56,439 bases of DNA from Gamarada debralockiae. Lineage: Eukaryota; Ascomycota; Leotiomycetes; Helotiales; Hyphodiscaceae. The position numbers were made by a program, and so were the translations under genes. Of this stretch, positions 42,191 to 53,976 are shown one piece after another (position 1 is the first letter of the stretch; the number at the start of each line of letters is the position of its first letter). The notes beneath the pieces are model-generated. The model was not told where the DNA came from. It did no database searches and was given only the letters and a program-made list of their open reading frames with translations. The stretch lies in NCBI GenBank assembly GCA_002803225.1, contig NXFV01000462.1, positions 1-56,439 on the forward strand, written 5' to 3'.

Positions 42191-42332
42191 GAAATGCAAC
42201 TGGATCAGCTGCCGACAAGACCTTCACTCCTCCGCCCCTAGTGGACCATATCAGTACTAGCACATTCCCTCCTTCGGCCTTCTTCTTCCATCAACAAAGG
42301 CTTTTTCCAATTGCAAACCCACTCTATTCTAT

Positions 42333-44433
42333 ATGCCTCTGTGCTCATTTTGTCAACAAATTTCACCATGGACACTCAAGAGAACCCAATTTGGTTCTAC
42401 GGACACCTCCAAACCAGAGGCATGCAATTCGCATCATACATCCTTCATAGGTCTGCAGAAGTCCGCTGCTGATTGTGAATTGTGTTGCTTGATGTGCAAG
42501 GCACTATTGGACAATAAACACACCCCCGGCGCGCCCCTTCAAGATGATGCTCCCATCTTGTTGGCGAGCACGCACACCGCATATGTTGACCTGAAGATTT
42601 CGGCTCCACAATTGCACAATATCGTTGTTCAATGTGGCAGGAGGTGCGTGAATCTGTTGGCTTTTGCTGAAGAAGGGAGTGAAGCCGCAGAATCGAATTC
42701 CGTGGCTGGTAGACTTCCAGCTGATGTGGAAAGCCGGGAAAGCTTTGAGAGTATTTCAAAGTGGTTGGATTATTGCGTCAGTAATCATAAAGAGTGTAGT
42801 ATGAACGAAATTTGGCAGAGAAATCAAGATTTATCTGCAACTGAAATTTCGGAGCTGCCATCGAGGATTGTAGACGTTGGGTCGGATAACTCAAATATCA
42901 AATTGGTTGAGTCATCTGGTGCCAAGGGCCAATACATCACGCTGAGCCACAGATGTAAGTTATCGCGAGAGGAAACACTTTCCTATCCTGAACTATTTTG
43001 GAGCCTATGGCCCCTACATCAGATCTCGGGAGCAGATGCTCAAAATTCTTTCCATTGAAGTAACTACTGACTCCGTCACCCTCTACAGGGCCTATCGACC
43101 CGTCCAAACATTTCATGACCACCACATCATCTATGGCAGACAGGAAGCGCGGGATAAACTTGAGAGAAATGCCAAAGACTTTCCAAGATGCTGTCAAAGT
43201 CACGCGAAAGCTCGGATTTCGGTATCTCTGGATTGATTCGCTATGCATCATTCAAGACGATGCTGCCGATTGGGAACGACAATCAGCCTTGATGGGACAA
43301 ATCTATCACCGAGCTACCATCACAATCATGGCAGCTGCAACATCAACGAGATCGCTTGGCCCTGGCCAGGGGCCTGAAGGCTTTCTTCGTAGACGGACAC
43401 CACCTACCTTGCCTACTGTAAAGATGCATTACCAATCTGAGAGTGGCAAGCCTGCCGGGGATTGGTTTATCCGTGCATCCGAACCCATCCTATCTGATAA
43501 TTTGGATCTCTTAACCAGAGGATGGGTGATGCAGGAGCAATTGCTGTCACGTCGGAAGATAATCTACACGCCATATCAACTACAATGGGTATGTTCATCC
43601 CTATCGCACAACTAAATATATCTGATAGCTTCAAGCAATGCAAGGCAGGATCCATCCTCGAAGTCAACCGCAAAGTGATTACAAGGTCCGACCCTTTCAA
43701 AGAATCCAAAGGATGGGAAGATTTCTATTTCAGCGACCATTGGCTCGGAACCGCGGAGACGTACTCCTATCTCCATCTTACGTACGAATCCGACAAACTC
43801 CCTGCATTGTCAGGGCTAGCATCATATCTTGGCCAACGACATGGGCAAGAGTATTACGCGGGAATCTTCAGCGGTAGTATAGCTGAGTGTTTGCTCTGGG
43901 CTCCTAACACACCAGGCTGTTTGATGAGACCGAAGGGATATGTAGCGCCGTCCTGGAGCTGGGCAAGCTTAAATGGGAGGATTAAGATGCGGGCTCCGCC
44001 AAAGCCCGAAGGCGTTGGTGATTGTTTAGATGATGGTCCGGTGTTGAAGAGCATGCTTGAGGACGTGAAGTTTCACCTCACTCCTGAGGGGCAAGATCCT
44101 TATGGGCGGCTTAGAGATGGGAATATGAAACTCACGGGGTGGCTCAAGAGCGCACAGATGTGTAGGATGGAGAAAAATAGTGGGCTTTTGATGAGGCTTG
44201 ATGTTGATGGGAAACGAATAGCAACTTTCTACCTTGATATCGTGGACCTCGCACCAGCTGTGGGGGAAACGCAAGAAGTCGAATGCTTGTATGTGTTGCA
44301 GGATGTTGAGGACATATTGGTTCTGCGAGCAGCTAGGAATGGAAGACAATATGAGCGAATTGGTCTTGCGAAGGTGGATCCCGAGTGGTTTGTCTCAGGA
44401 GGTGGGAGGAAAGAATCGATTACAATTCTCTGA
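42333..44433 (+). CDS. HET-domain (heterokaryon incompatibility) protein
   Basis: Three exons (42333-42954, 43089-43588, 43636-44433) give 639 residues. The HET domain starts at QYITLSHR-W (split by intron 1), continues with FQDAVKVTRKLGFRYLWIDS, LCIIQDDAADWERQSALMG, IYHRATITIMAA and ends with TRGWVMQEQLLSRR. The N-terminal part has Cys pairs (CSFCQ; CELCCLMC). The C-terminal half carries GYVAPSWSWASLNG, the usual second block. HET domains trigger cell death after fusion of unlike hyphae and resemble TIR domains. Acceptor 43635 restores LQW-QCKAGS, matching the W-EC-x-G pattern. The gene is intact and lies exactly between two direct repeats. Confidence 0.88.
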
Positions 44434-44508
44434 TGTTTTATTTAGTATAAAGCTTGGAGAAGACTTCTCGATATTTCTGGCAACTTTTGCTGCATTGTCG
44501 CCAAAACA

Positions 44509-44564
44509 ATGCAAGTGCAAACCCTCCCCTGATTCGCCAGGCTAAGTTAGGCTGAAAACCAGGC
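44509..44564 (+). repeat. Direct repeat right of the HET gene
   Basis: ATGCAAGTGCAAACCCTCCC through CTGAAAACCAGGC, 75 bp after the HET stop; the partner lies at 42133-42190. Confidence 0.8.
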
Positions 44565-45065
44565 CGGGCGAGCGACCAAAAGCGGTGGTCAAAATATCAC
44601 TTTCACTACTGCATGGTTCCTTGCAGGACTGTCGTTACTACAGATAAAGAGGGCAACACAACAACTGTCACAGTACTGTGACCGGCACGTCCTCGTAAGT
44701 GTTCTTCTCTTCCTCGTGTTCCTCCGTACCGGAACCCTTTGGACTGATCGCACATTCCCACAGCTCCCTACCGTATCCGCTACACAAATGGTGACAGCGA
44801 CAACGTCAAAAAGGTTCATTTCTACCGCCTCCGGGTCTATGGACATCATATCGGCACCGAAATCTGGGTCAGGCGTACGGGTATTTGGAGGATTCCAAGC
44901 GTCATGCTTGGAGGTGTGATGTTTTTCTGCACAATTTTGGTGGTCTAAATGTCTTTGCACCTGTAATCCCGAGTCTGTGGAGGTATCTATGCCTGAAATC
45001 ACGTGAACTTGCCCTAGTCCATCATAAAAATTTTGGCTTTGTTTGCTTCGCTTCCAAAACAATCC
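44565..45065. other. Gap with a coding-like fragment
   Basis: A plus-strand stretch near 44770-44940 reads RYTNGDSDNVKKVHFYRLRV and WVRRTGIWRIPSVMLGG without an ATG or recognisable motif. It could be the end of a broken gene. A 165-codon minus-strand frame covers the same bases and is equally unsupported. Confidence 0.3.
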
Positions 45066-45281
45066 CTTATCGTGTTGTTGTAACACCTCTAGAGAGGGCC
45101 TCAGAGGTTGATTTACTTGGCTTGTTTTATCCCACTTTTAAACTACTTTATACGTCTTGCACAGACTATAATAAGTGCTGCTAGAGCAAGAAGTCGGAAT
45201 CGTCCCCCTGTTACTTCATTTCGGTAAGCTTGACCTCCTACCAACCCTACTAGCTAAGAGGTGTTACAACAACACGATAAG
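45066..45281. mobile_element. 216-bp element with perfect 25-bp inverted termini
   Basis: 45066-45090 (CTTATCGTGTTGTTGTAACA + CCTCT) is the exact reverse complement of 45257-45281. The ~166-bp interior is non-coding. Length, perfect termini and lack of coding capacity fit a MITE. No clear target duplication is visible. Confidence 0.8.
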
Positions 45282-46279
45282 TGATACTCTCCGACCACAT
45301 CTTGACATATCCGCCCTCAACACCGCGTTTTCCCTTCGCGCTACCTGCTATAACTGTCAAGATGGGCATCGCAGATCATTGTTACTGGACTGGGAGCGCT
45401 CGTAGAATACTGCGACTGGCAAGTGCTACTGAGGAATCGACTCCAGACCGTCGTACCCTTATGCCTATCTGCCATTTGCGCTGAACATACCCACGAGGCA
45501 ACGTGTCAACGTGGTTCTGACAAGACCTTAATGCGCATATGTTCACACAAATCCACCGATAACCAGAGTTGATTCCTTAGCTGCTTGGGTAAAAAATTAC
45601 AGATTCAACATTACTCCGCCTGGCAACGGACGAGAGCAGACGGTCTAGCGCGAATTTGTCAACTTCCCCTGCAACGTCTCTCATCTTGCCAGTCGCCAAT
45701 CACCCAGAATCCCCACTTAAGGAAGTTTTTCATCGCCATGCAGATGCTCGTGCCGCAGATACCCTTCCCCGCGACATCGATGGTTTCTAACACAGCACTG
45801 AGGTGTACTCCATCAATGTCTATTGATCAAAATGACCGCCCCTGGCCCACAGTTCCTCTGCTTTCTGGAGGTCTTGAATGGTAAAGGTTGGTGGAGTAGG
45901 CCGGCAAAGCGTATTTGTGCGAGTCTCTCAATAAATTCTTAGCTTTATTCAATGATGTTTGGCTGGATGTTAGAGACGAAGGGGTCGAGAAGGCGTCACG
46001 CAATTTCATGATGTTTCCAGGGAGCCGGTCTGGTATTTTGGAGTAGATGGGCTGAAAAATGCCGAGGTATGAGGTGGTCGAGAGGAAAAATTTAGAGCCA
46101 AATATAACTAGTCCACCAAGATGGATACAATTTTAGTGTTGCGTTCTAGATGTTGTGTACCCTCCTCTCCTTATCTTCTGTCTCGACAGCAAGACACGTT
46201 CTTTATCTCTATGCGACGCCCTTCCTCGGCATATTTCCTATTTAAGGGATCCCGATGTGTGGTTATCATTCCTAGGAGA
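45282..46279. other. Gap with weak coding-like pieces
   Basis: Around 45370-45560 a plus-strand frame (LGALVEYCDWQVLLRNRLQT) is open for ~65 codons. Near 45590-45900 frames are short and broken. No family is recognised and no start is convincing. Confidence 0.35.
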
Positions 46280-46571
46280 CTAACCCACTTTTCCATCTAT
46301 CTCCCAAGAATTGGTACCCAGGGCGCCTTCGAAAGCAACTGCAAAAATAAAAAGAAGCATGGCAATAGCTGCAACCAAGCTAACAGCTATAGCTATCTTA
46401 GACGGAGGATTGGTTCGGTCGTAATCATTGTCATCGAAAGTATTGTATGTACGAAGGTAATTTGCCACTTGAGCTGCATCGGTGGCTGCGTCTGTTGTTG
46501 GATTCTAATTTGTTGTGTTGTTAGCAAGGCACTATCAATTGGCGATCCAGACTTACGAGGACTGGGTCCAT
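46280..46571 (-). CDS. Small single-pass membrane protein, 79 aa
   Basis: Two exons: 46571-46557 (MDPVL) and 46504-46280, with a 52-nt intron (GTAAGT..AACAAATTAG, with a TGCTAACA branch site just before). The product has a polar N-terminus rich in Asp/Asn/Thr (NYLRTYNTFDDNDYDRTNPP), one strong TM helix (IAIAVSLVAAIAMLLFIFAV) and a short tail ending DGKVG. The strong splice signals and clean frame make it a real gene despite its size. Function and family unknown; it lies just upstream of and divergent from the phytochrome pseudogene. Confidence 0.65.
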
Positions 46572-46945
46572 CACGGATTAGATAGTTTGAATGCTTGTGA
46601 AAATGCCGCACGCAGAGAGGCAGCAAAGATGATATAAGAAATGGAATGGTTGCCTTTTGAGATCAATTGAGGTGTAAGTTTATAATTAGTCAACCTACAT
46701 TGAAATTTTCCAACATCACAGTTCATCAAAAAGCCTTACATGTAGAAAGATTCACGGGCCAACCGCTCAAACATAGCAGATCGGCCAGCATGGCTAGCCA
46801 ACCGCCTCTGCCATGCAGGCTTGGCAGGCTGGACCTTATTTTTAGAAGAATTAACCGCCCAACCCGTCAACCGCCTAATCTCATACCTTCTGACGCCTCA
46901 TACTAATAATACGCCCAATCAGCAGGAGGTACGTATCTGCTTAGC

Positions 46946-49900
46946 GTGGCTTCTCACGACGCACGTGAGCTAGAACTCGAACCTAAATTTTGGCTGAAAA
47001 TATCGAAGAATTTGCAGGAAACCCCTTCTGGAGGCTCTGCCCGAATCGTAAGTGTCTTCCCAGTCCGAATCTCGAATTCAAATCCACTACTTGTCGAAGC
47101 AAGCACTCGCAGAAATCACCATGCACATGGGTCCGGTAAAATCACACCCAGGATCACACCGACCTCACAAGTTCTACGAACAAGAACACCAACGTTGCCA
47201 TACCTACCATTCTCTCGTCAATCAATACTGCGGCGCTTTTGGCCTCCGCCACCGATTTGGCAGAAGAAGCATCGGGTTCCGAAAAGTGCTATGTTACAAC
47301 CAGATTTAGGTATCTTCCAGCCGACAAGGATGACAGTTCCGCAAGACCTTCGGACGGCCCGAAGATCTATTGATGCGAGGACGAACCGATCCATATCCCC
47401 GGAGCTAACCAACGCTTTAGAGCTTGATCGCTATGAGAGAGAGTGAAAGTGGCCGTTTTCTCGTGTATATCGCCAGCGAAAACACTGAGGGCGTAACTGG
47501 GTTTGAGCCAGAGAGTCTGTTCGAGCTTCGATGCTTCACCGATGTCTGTAAGTTTATGGCTGGGGAGCAAAACATTTGCTATTTGAGACTGTTTCGGGAG
47601 CAGTGGGAGCAGTGGCTCTGGAAACATGTCTTGGGAGCAAATACTCCTAACGAAGCAATTACTGGCCCCCCCCGTTATGTAGTGAATCAAAGTCAAAGAG
47701 AAGATTTCTTCATTTGTGTTTGCACTATTCGATCCAATAATTCAAAGGGTTATCAGGACGTCTTCGCGCTTTTACTCAAATCTTTGCTCAGAGAACCCTG
47801 TTCCTCTCTTTTGTGCACTGCACCCGAACGAGCAATCAGATCTCATGCTATGCGAATTCGAGCCTGAGTATGATGTCTTCAATGCTGAACATCCTCCCAA
47901 CAATGGCCTCCCAGACAAGCCCGCTCACATAGTGGACCATCAAGTGATCGATGTTGATCGCCTGTCTTCGACAACAAGCAGAAATGCACCTCTTCATTCT
48001 GTACAGGTCGCATGGAAAGTGTCGCACAAACTGGCTCCAATGGAGTTATTTCGTATTCCGACTGAGACCCAAGGCCAATTATTGACGGCCGGTTCCCTGT
48101 CTAGCCTCCTGGACATCGTCGTTAGATTAGTATACGAGCTCACTACCATCAGACGATCGTGTACCAATTTGATGAAGATTCTTCAGGTACGCATTAGGCT
48201 CCTAGTCAAAATCTTACTCCCAGTCAATTTATACTTGCAGAACATTGCCTGGCTGCAAGGCACTATGTAAAGTTAATATGGTTCATATTTCATACATATA
48301 TTCCTCTCGCCATTTCGTTGTACTTTCACTGAATTCCCAGGGTCTGTCGTGAGTGAGTTGGTAGATCTTCATGCCTCCACCGATACCTACAAAGGGCTTT
48401 ACTTCCGTGCTGCAGATATCCCAGAGCAAGCACGGGAGTTTTACATGATTAATACTACTCAAGTGCTTTACGACAGGGAGCAAGAGACGGCAAGACTCGT
48501 TTGCCGTACATCCGAAGACGCCAACACGCCACTACTCATATCTGAGAGCGATGAGTCCCATTCACATTAAGTATCTAGGAAATATGGGAGTTCGGGCAAG
48601 TATGTCGATCTCCTTGATGGTTGGAGGTAAGCTTTGGGGTTTGATTAGCTGTCACAACTATGCCTCAGGGATGCACGTATCAAATGCCCGTGAGAGAGCT
48701 TTGTCCGGATTGGGCAGCATTGCAAGTAGGAATATTGAGAAATTGATATATGAGTCTCGAATGACGGTACGGAAGCCGCTATCCCAGGCTCCTTGCCCAA
48801 AAACCTCACCTTCAAGTTACATCGCCGCCTCCTCTTCGGATCTCCTGAACATGTTCGGCGCAGACTTGAGATTTCTCGTTATTTAAGGAGAAGCGAGAAC
48901 AATTGCCAAACTCCTTGCGTTCGGTGAATCCATTGCCCTACTCCACTACATTAGGAAGCGGGCTTTCACTGCTGTTGCTTCCTCTTACGAAGTCGCGAAA
49001 GACTTCGAGGACATTAATCATCACCCTGGGTTGTCAGTAATATCGGACATGCTGGTCATTCCTCTAGCCGCCTCAGTTGCCGACTTTCTTGTTTTCTTCA
49101 GACGAGGGAGATTGAAGGAGATTGAAGGAGATAAAATTGGGCGGGCAATCCACACGAAAAGAATACGCATCCTGATTCCAGTTACGTCGAGCCTCGAAGT
49201 AGCTTTAAAAGATGGAGGGAGACTATTGTAGGCACAAGCAGGGAATGGACTGAAGATCAAGGCTAATTACAATCCCTACCACATTTTCGTTGAAAGGCAC
49301 TTACTCGCTTTAGTTGTGTCAGCTACGGTTTTGAGCATTCTCTATGGCAGGTTATCGAAGTTTGGCGACAAAAGGAACCTATTGTTCAGAAGAATCGAAT
49401 GACATGACTACTCATCCGTAACGCAGGCCATGAGGTCAGGACGCCTCTGAACAGCATCGTCAACTACCTGGAAGCACTTGAGGAGACCTTGGACGAGCCA
49501 GCACGGTACCATCTAAAAAAAAAAAAATGGCTGCAAGCATCGAAGTCGTTGGTGTTTGTTGTCACGACCTACTGAATCTGACCGAGGCAGAGGATGCCGA
49601 TTTCAGTGTCCATGAGGATAACGTTGATTTGAGGGATGTTCTTTCCGAAGCCATAGCCGCTTTCGAAATTGAGTCTGCCAAAGACATATCCATGTGGTGT
49701 TTGAAGCAGATATATCCACTCCCTGGATTGTAATACGCGATCCTACTGGCTTGAGAATTGTTGTTTCAAATCTGCTAGCCAATGCCATCAAACACTCGAC
49801 AGGGGGTTTTGTGCGAATAACCATGGACGAAACGAAAACTACCAAAGCAAGCTCGTTCATTGAAGTCTCATTCCAAGATGAGGGTGAAGGTCTTTCCGAG

Positions 49901-51062
49901 CAGCAACTGAACAGTATTTTCCTAGACTTTGAGCGGGTTCTGGACGATGAGGAGAGCCCTCTACAGTCAACACAATCAGCTTGAACAACTAGAACAAGAG
50001 ATCCTGAAATTAGATTCGAGCTCGCGGTCACTGCAAGGTTCGTGAGCCTTAACAATGGGCAGATCAGTATTTCTTCGCAGGGTACGGGGGAAAGGACGAC
50101 AGTTTCTATACTCTTCCGTTTCGAAAGGCCCTCCTAGGACACTTTGGAAGAGAAGGCTGCCCAATGCAGTTGCGCTCCCAAAGCCACCCACTGATCCAAA
50201 TCCCATTCATCCACAAAATGCTTCGGAACAACTTTTAACAGTGTCCCCATCTACAGCGCTTGGTACTATCGAGGGTTCGGCGACAAAAGGAAAGCTCACG
50301 GTGCTGCACCATCAAACCCGGCCACACCTACCAATTCGACATCAATGACCCTATCTAGCAGCGCTAGTCTAATGAGTCTAATCTCCGCAGAAATTGGCTG
50401 ATTTCCCTTCCCCGCGTCAAGCACACGCCAAGAAGAGCAAAAGCTCAGCATCTTAGTTGCTGAGGATAATCCGTTGAATAGTCAACTTTTGGAGACTTGT
50501 TTGAGAAAGAGAGGGCATGAGGTAAAAGTGGCAGTTAATAGTCGTGATTGCGTTGATGCTTTTACAAAAGCACTGCGGCTTTCGACGTTATCTTAATGGA
50601 TATTCAGGTAAGCTCTGTCTCAGATCCGTACTGACCTTATCCGACTCGTTCCTCCAAGGGCAAGGAATCTAAACATGCTGACTTTCTTCATATGCCACTT
50701 GTAGATGGTACGGAAGCCACAAGTCTGATCAGAGAATTTGAGAACGTAACCGCTCCCCCTATATCCCAGCACGCAGCTTCATACGGGAGAATGCCTATTA
50801 TTGCAGTCTCTGCGTCTCTGACGGAACGCCGTCGAAATGAATATGTCGATACTGGCTCTGACGCTGGATTCTCAAGCCGATCGATTTCAAGTGGCTGGTA
50901 ACTATACTTGCTGCTATTTAAGATGAAAGACAAGACGATATATGCTGTACGCCCTGGGAAGTCGGGATAAGGGAGTTTGGTTCAGACTGCACGGAAATAT
51001 CCTCAGCGGTACTTGACCCTTGGTCGGGTCTCTCCGATTTCCTTCGACCATTCTGGGTCTAA
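46946..51062 (+). pseudogene. Fungal phytochrome (hybrid histidine kinase), multiply disrupted
   Basis: Domain remains occur in phytochrome order but in changing frames. The biliverdin-binding motif CEDEPIHIPGA (Cys codon 47374-47376) is directly preceded by TGA where Arg is expected. PAS: VYIASENTEGVTGFEPESLF. PAS/GAF: CEFEPEYDVFNAEHPPNNGL. GAF: LYDREQETARLVCRTSEDAN and MSPIHIKYLGNMGVRASMSI. PHY region: YIAASSSDLLNMFGADLRF. HisKA: AGHEVRTPLNSIVNYLE (His codon 49429-49431). HATPase: SNLLANAIKHSTGGFVRI and FQDEGEGLSEQQL. Receiver: LSILVAEDNPLNSQLLE and DVILMDIQ (Asp codon 50599-50601). Lesions include that TGA, a frame change near 47780, breaks after 48170, an A13 run at 49515-49527 that shifts frame inside HisKA, shifts near 49700, 50000, 50570 and 50860, and TAA at 50919. 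The intact protein senses red/far-red light and feeds a phosphorelay. This copy cannot make it. Confidence 0.85.
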
Positions 51063-51625
51063 GTTAATACAGCCTTGATAAATGACTTTTTGGTTGGCTC
51101 ATCCGCTACAGAGGCCGCCAATCAACACTTATAAACTGTATCGTGTTCTTGCTGCATCGACTTTTCCCTTTGGTGCATTGATTTACGCTGGAGCGGCCGA
51201 GCACGGAAGAGAGAACTTTCTCATTGGCGGCCTCCCATGAGGCTGCCGAGGCGACCAAGCCCTCCCACATCCACGAGTTCGCAATAGGCTGATTTCGGAG
51301 ATAAACTTAGGTGCCCTGATTGGTGGCCTCTGATAATATTTAGTGGAGTTCTGGCAAGAGTGCGACACACCTCAGGTATAATAATGTCTTCCTGTCGCCG
51401 TGCTTCTCGCTCCTTAGCCTTCTCAGGTGGATTTTCCATAACCACTTTATTGCTCGATTGGAGTGAATTCTTCCGCGGCCTCTGCCGCCATCAGCGCCTG
51501 GCATAGGCGCAACTTTCTTCGAGGGCAACCTCAAGCCATCAAGTCGCGGGTGACCGCTCCTCAAGCGGTCGACCGCGCAACCTCGCCAAATCCTCAACTC
51601 ATTTTGTCTTGATTGTCACCTTCAG
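51063..51625. other. Gap or 5' region of the C2H2 gene
   Basis: An ATG at 51385 (MSSCRRASRSLAFSGG) could start an upstream exon, but no splice route to 51626 is clear. Nothing else is supported. Confidence 0.3.
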
Positions 51626-52400
51626 TCAGATAATCCGCCAACGTTGGATCCGCGATCCGACCTCTATAATCCTCCAAATGTATTAAACACACCCTCACTG
51701 ATAGACGTTTCCAAGCGTTCATCACCAGATGTCACTTGGGGAGAAGCTGCCGTGGAACGTTACGATGTCAGCACCGACTTGGATCGTGATCGCTCCAAGT
51801 CGGTCTCCGATGCAAGCCAAAACGACGCAGTTGAGAGTGCGGCGCGCGAAGTTTCTTTTGTTTCCGACACTCCCCCAGGTTCTGTCTCTTGTCCTTTGTT
51901 GGATGACGAGCGCGGAAACCATACTACCATATCCCCTCAATCGCAATCGACGACGCGTTTCGAGACTATAAACGGGTCGAAGTCAAACAAGCTTGCATCA
52001 CCATCACCTCGATCCGAGGCTGGACTTGTCACCCAGCCCGTCGTACCTTTGCCCCTCCCAAATGGCCGTTTCGAGTGCCCAAAGTGCCCAAGAACGTTCC
52101 CAAGGCTCGGCGATGCAAGGTCAGTCTAATGAATTGGTATCTCACGCTTCGTGATCACTGATGTATTCTATTAGTCGCCATTTCCAAGCCTACAGACACG
52201 CTCACGCTTGTTCGGTCCAGGACTGTGCTTGGAGCTATGACTCTCCCAAAGATCTATTACGCCACTCCGCACGACATGATCCTCATGCAAGACGATACCG
52301 TTGTCCCGGGCTCGGCTGCCGTTCCCGGCGGCGTGGTTCCGACAACACTTTCAGTCGACCAGACTTGCTGACGCGGCATATGAACGAATTTCATAACTAG
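51626..52400 (+). CDS. C2H2 zinc-finger protein (5' end not resolved)
   Basis: Two exons, 51626-52119 and 52175-52400, with a 55-nt intron. The N-terminal ~140 residues are polar and disordered. The C-terminus has three C2H2 fingers: FECPKCPRTFPRLGDA-SRHF (split by the intron so that the cysteines and histidines are in different exons), HACSVQDCAWSYDSPKDLLR and YRCPGLGCRS..TFSRPDLLTRH, ending in MNEFHN. This is the usual fungal arrangement of a short C2H2 regulator or chromatin-associated protein. The frame is open at its left end behind an acceptor (TTCAG at 51621-51625), so a first exon with the ATG lies upstream and was not found. A GTG or TTG start is not assumed. Confidence 0.65.
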
Positions 52401-53185
52401 CTATGGGCAAAAATATTCACCAAACAGGATGACAGTAAGTAGTAGAAGCCTTGTAACTTGTAATTCATGTCGGTTGTTACTGGGTGGTATCTGACTGTTT
52501 ATAGCTTAACCCTCCAAATGAGGGTACGATTTTCTTTGAGTCTTAGCGTCACCAATTGGCGTCTGTTTGGTAGTGAATGCGTGGAAGGGTTGAGGGTAGC
52601 GCCTGTTCTTTTTACCGCGGTCGCCTTTGCCGTGTATTTCAACTTGGTAACAGATATGAAAGAGCGTCATTGGGTAAAAACAATCTTCCTACGCATAGTA
52701 TTAGGGCTCTGCATCATACAGCTATATGATGGACCCTCTATAGTTTCCGTACCATTAGCAAATACAACGATATTTTTCTAAACAGAAAACTAATAAAAAA
52801 ATATTTGAAACTGAATGGACGGACAAATCCTGACTTAAGCCGAGCAAATAGTCCAGATTCAAGAAAAAGTGTTGCGTACCGTTATGAGGTACTGGCCAAT
52901 GTTACAGTAGCCGGGTATAATTTGAAGAGAGTTGATTGACGGAGATTTTGAAAAGAATTTATGTTGAATCACGCATGCAGTCTTTGGGCTATTCACGTAT
53001 AAACGGTTGGAAATCTAAATTGGTAGTTGATAGATAATCGGAGGTCATTTGAGTCAGGCGGGTTTTCACAATAAGGCACAAATTGGGAGAGTTGGAACAG
53101 CTTTAGTGATTCGTCATTCACACTCCAATTGCTGCTGCATCGAAGTAATCTATCTCCATCATCACGACATCGTATATGTGCCTTC
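52401..53185. other. Gap
   Basis: A 104-codon plus-strand frame (52467-52781) is rich in hydrophobic residues but has no context supporting a gene. Otherwise AT-rich. Confidence 0.35.
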
Positions 53186-53431
53186 TGTTGATAGGTCTAG
53201 AAGGTACAGTGATATCTAGGGACAGGCAGCAGGCTATCAGTACAAGCAACAAGATATCGGTACAGGCAAATAGCTATGAGGACAGGCAACAGCAATAAAC
53301 TGTATCAAGCTGTAGATATAACAGAAGGGTTGAACTATGTAGGAAAGGGTAGAGATTTTGAATTAAAGCTTTCGAACCCTATTTTAGACTAGCGCTATAT
53401 GCACCTCAGTATCAGGGTTCTCATAACAACA
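53186..53431 (+). mobile_element. Solo LTR, 246 bp
   Basis: Begins TGTTGATAGGTCTAGAAGGT and ends CTCATAACAACA (TG..CA). Flanks are CCTTC on the left and CCTTT on the right, four of five bases matching as a target duplication. The first ~35 bp recur at 56379 up to the window end. The interior has ACAGGCA-type short repeats. Confidence 0.65.
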
Positions 53432-53976
53432 CCTTTGAAATCTGTTGTCCGTGCCTCCCAGGTTGCTCTCTACGAGTGATTTCCGTTACCGCGACCCTTC
53501 CTTCCGCATCACAAAAGTTTCTTTACTCGGAGCCCCAATCGGTATTTGCGTCGCTCGGAGTGCTTTGAATATTGGCTTGTTGAGTATTTCTGAGTATTTG
53601 GTTTAGATGTTCGAGCGTGTATGAGTGATTGAGAGCTTTCTCCCGGATGTTTTAGGTAGGATTTCTGGTCCATTAACCTGTCCCAACCTCTCCTGAACTG
53701 TCCCACACCTCAGCTATTGAAAAAAGGCTTCTTATTAAAACTCCACCTCTATATTTATTTTACATTCTCAACTCCAAGGACTGTGGATGGGATGACGATT
53801 CAAGTTGAACTCTTCTGAAAAGGAGTCTGAAGTATTTTAATCGTTAAAGCATTAAAGCTGGTCCGAAGGCTCAATGATTCAACTTGAACATCACTTATCA
53901 GATCTTACAATATTAATGAACAATAAAGAGACCTCTGAAGTGGCAACCAAAGGTGGTGCAACGGCAAGCTTCTACC
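53432..53976. other. Gap
   Basis: No gene or repeat is supported. The region lies 3' of the cupin gene. Confidence 0.4.

Noticed and set aside
44589..45086. 165-codon minus-strand frame
   Set aside because: Overlaps a MITE end and a plus-strand coding-like fragment; no recognisable domain.
52467..52781. Hydrophobic 104-codon plus-strand frame
   Set aside because: AT-rich hydrophobic composition can arise by chance; no splice or start evidence.
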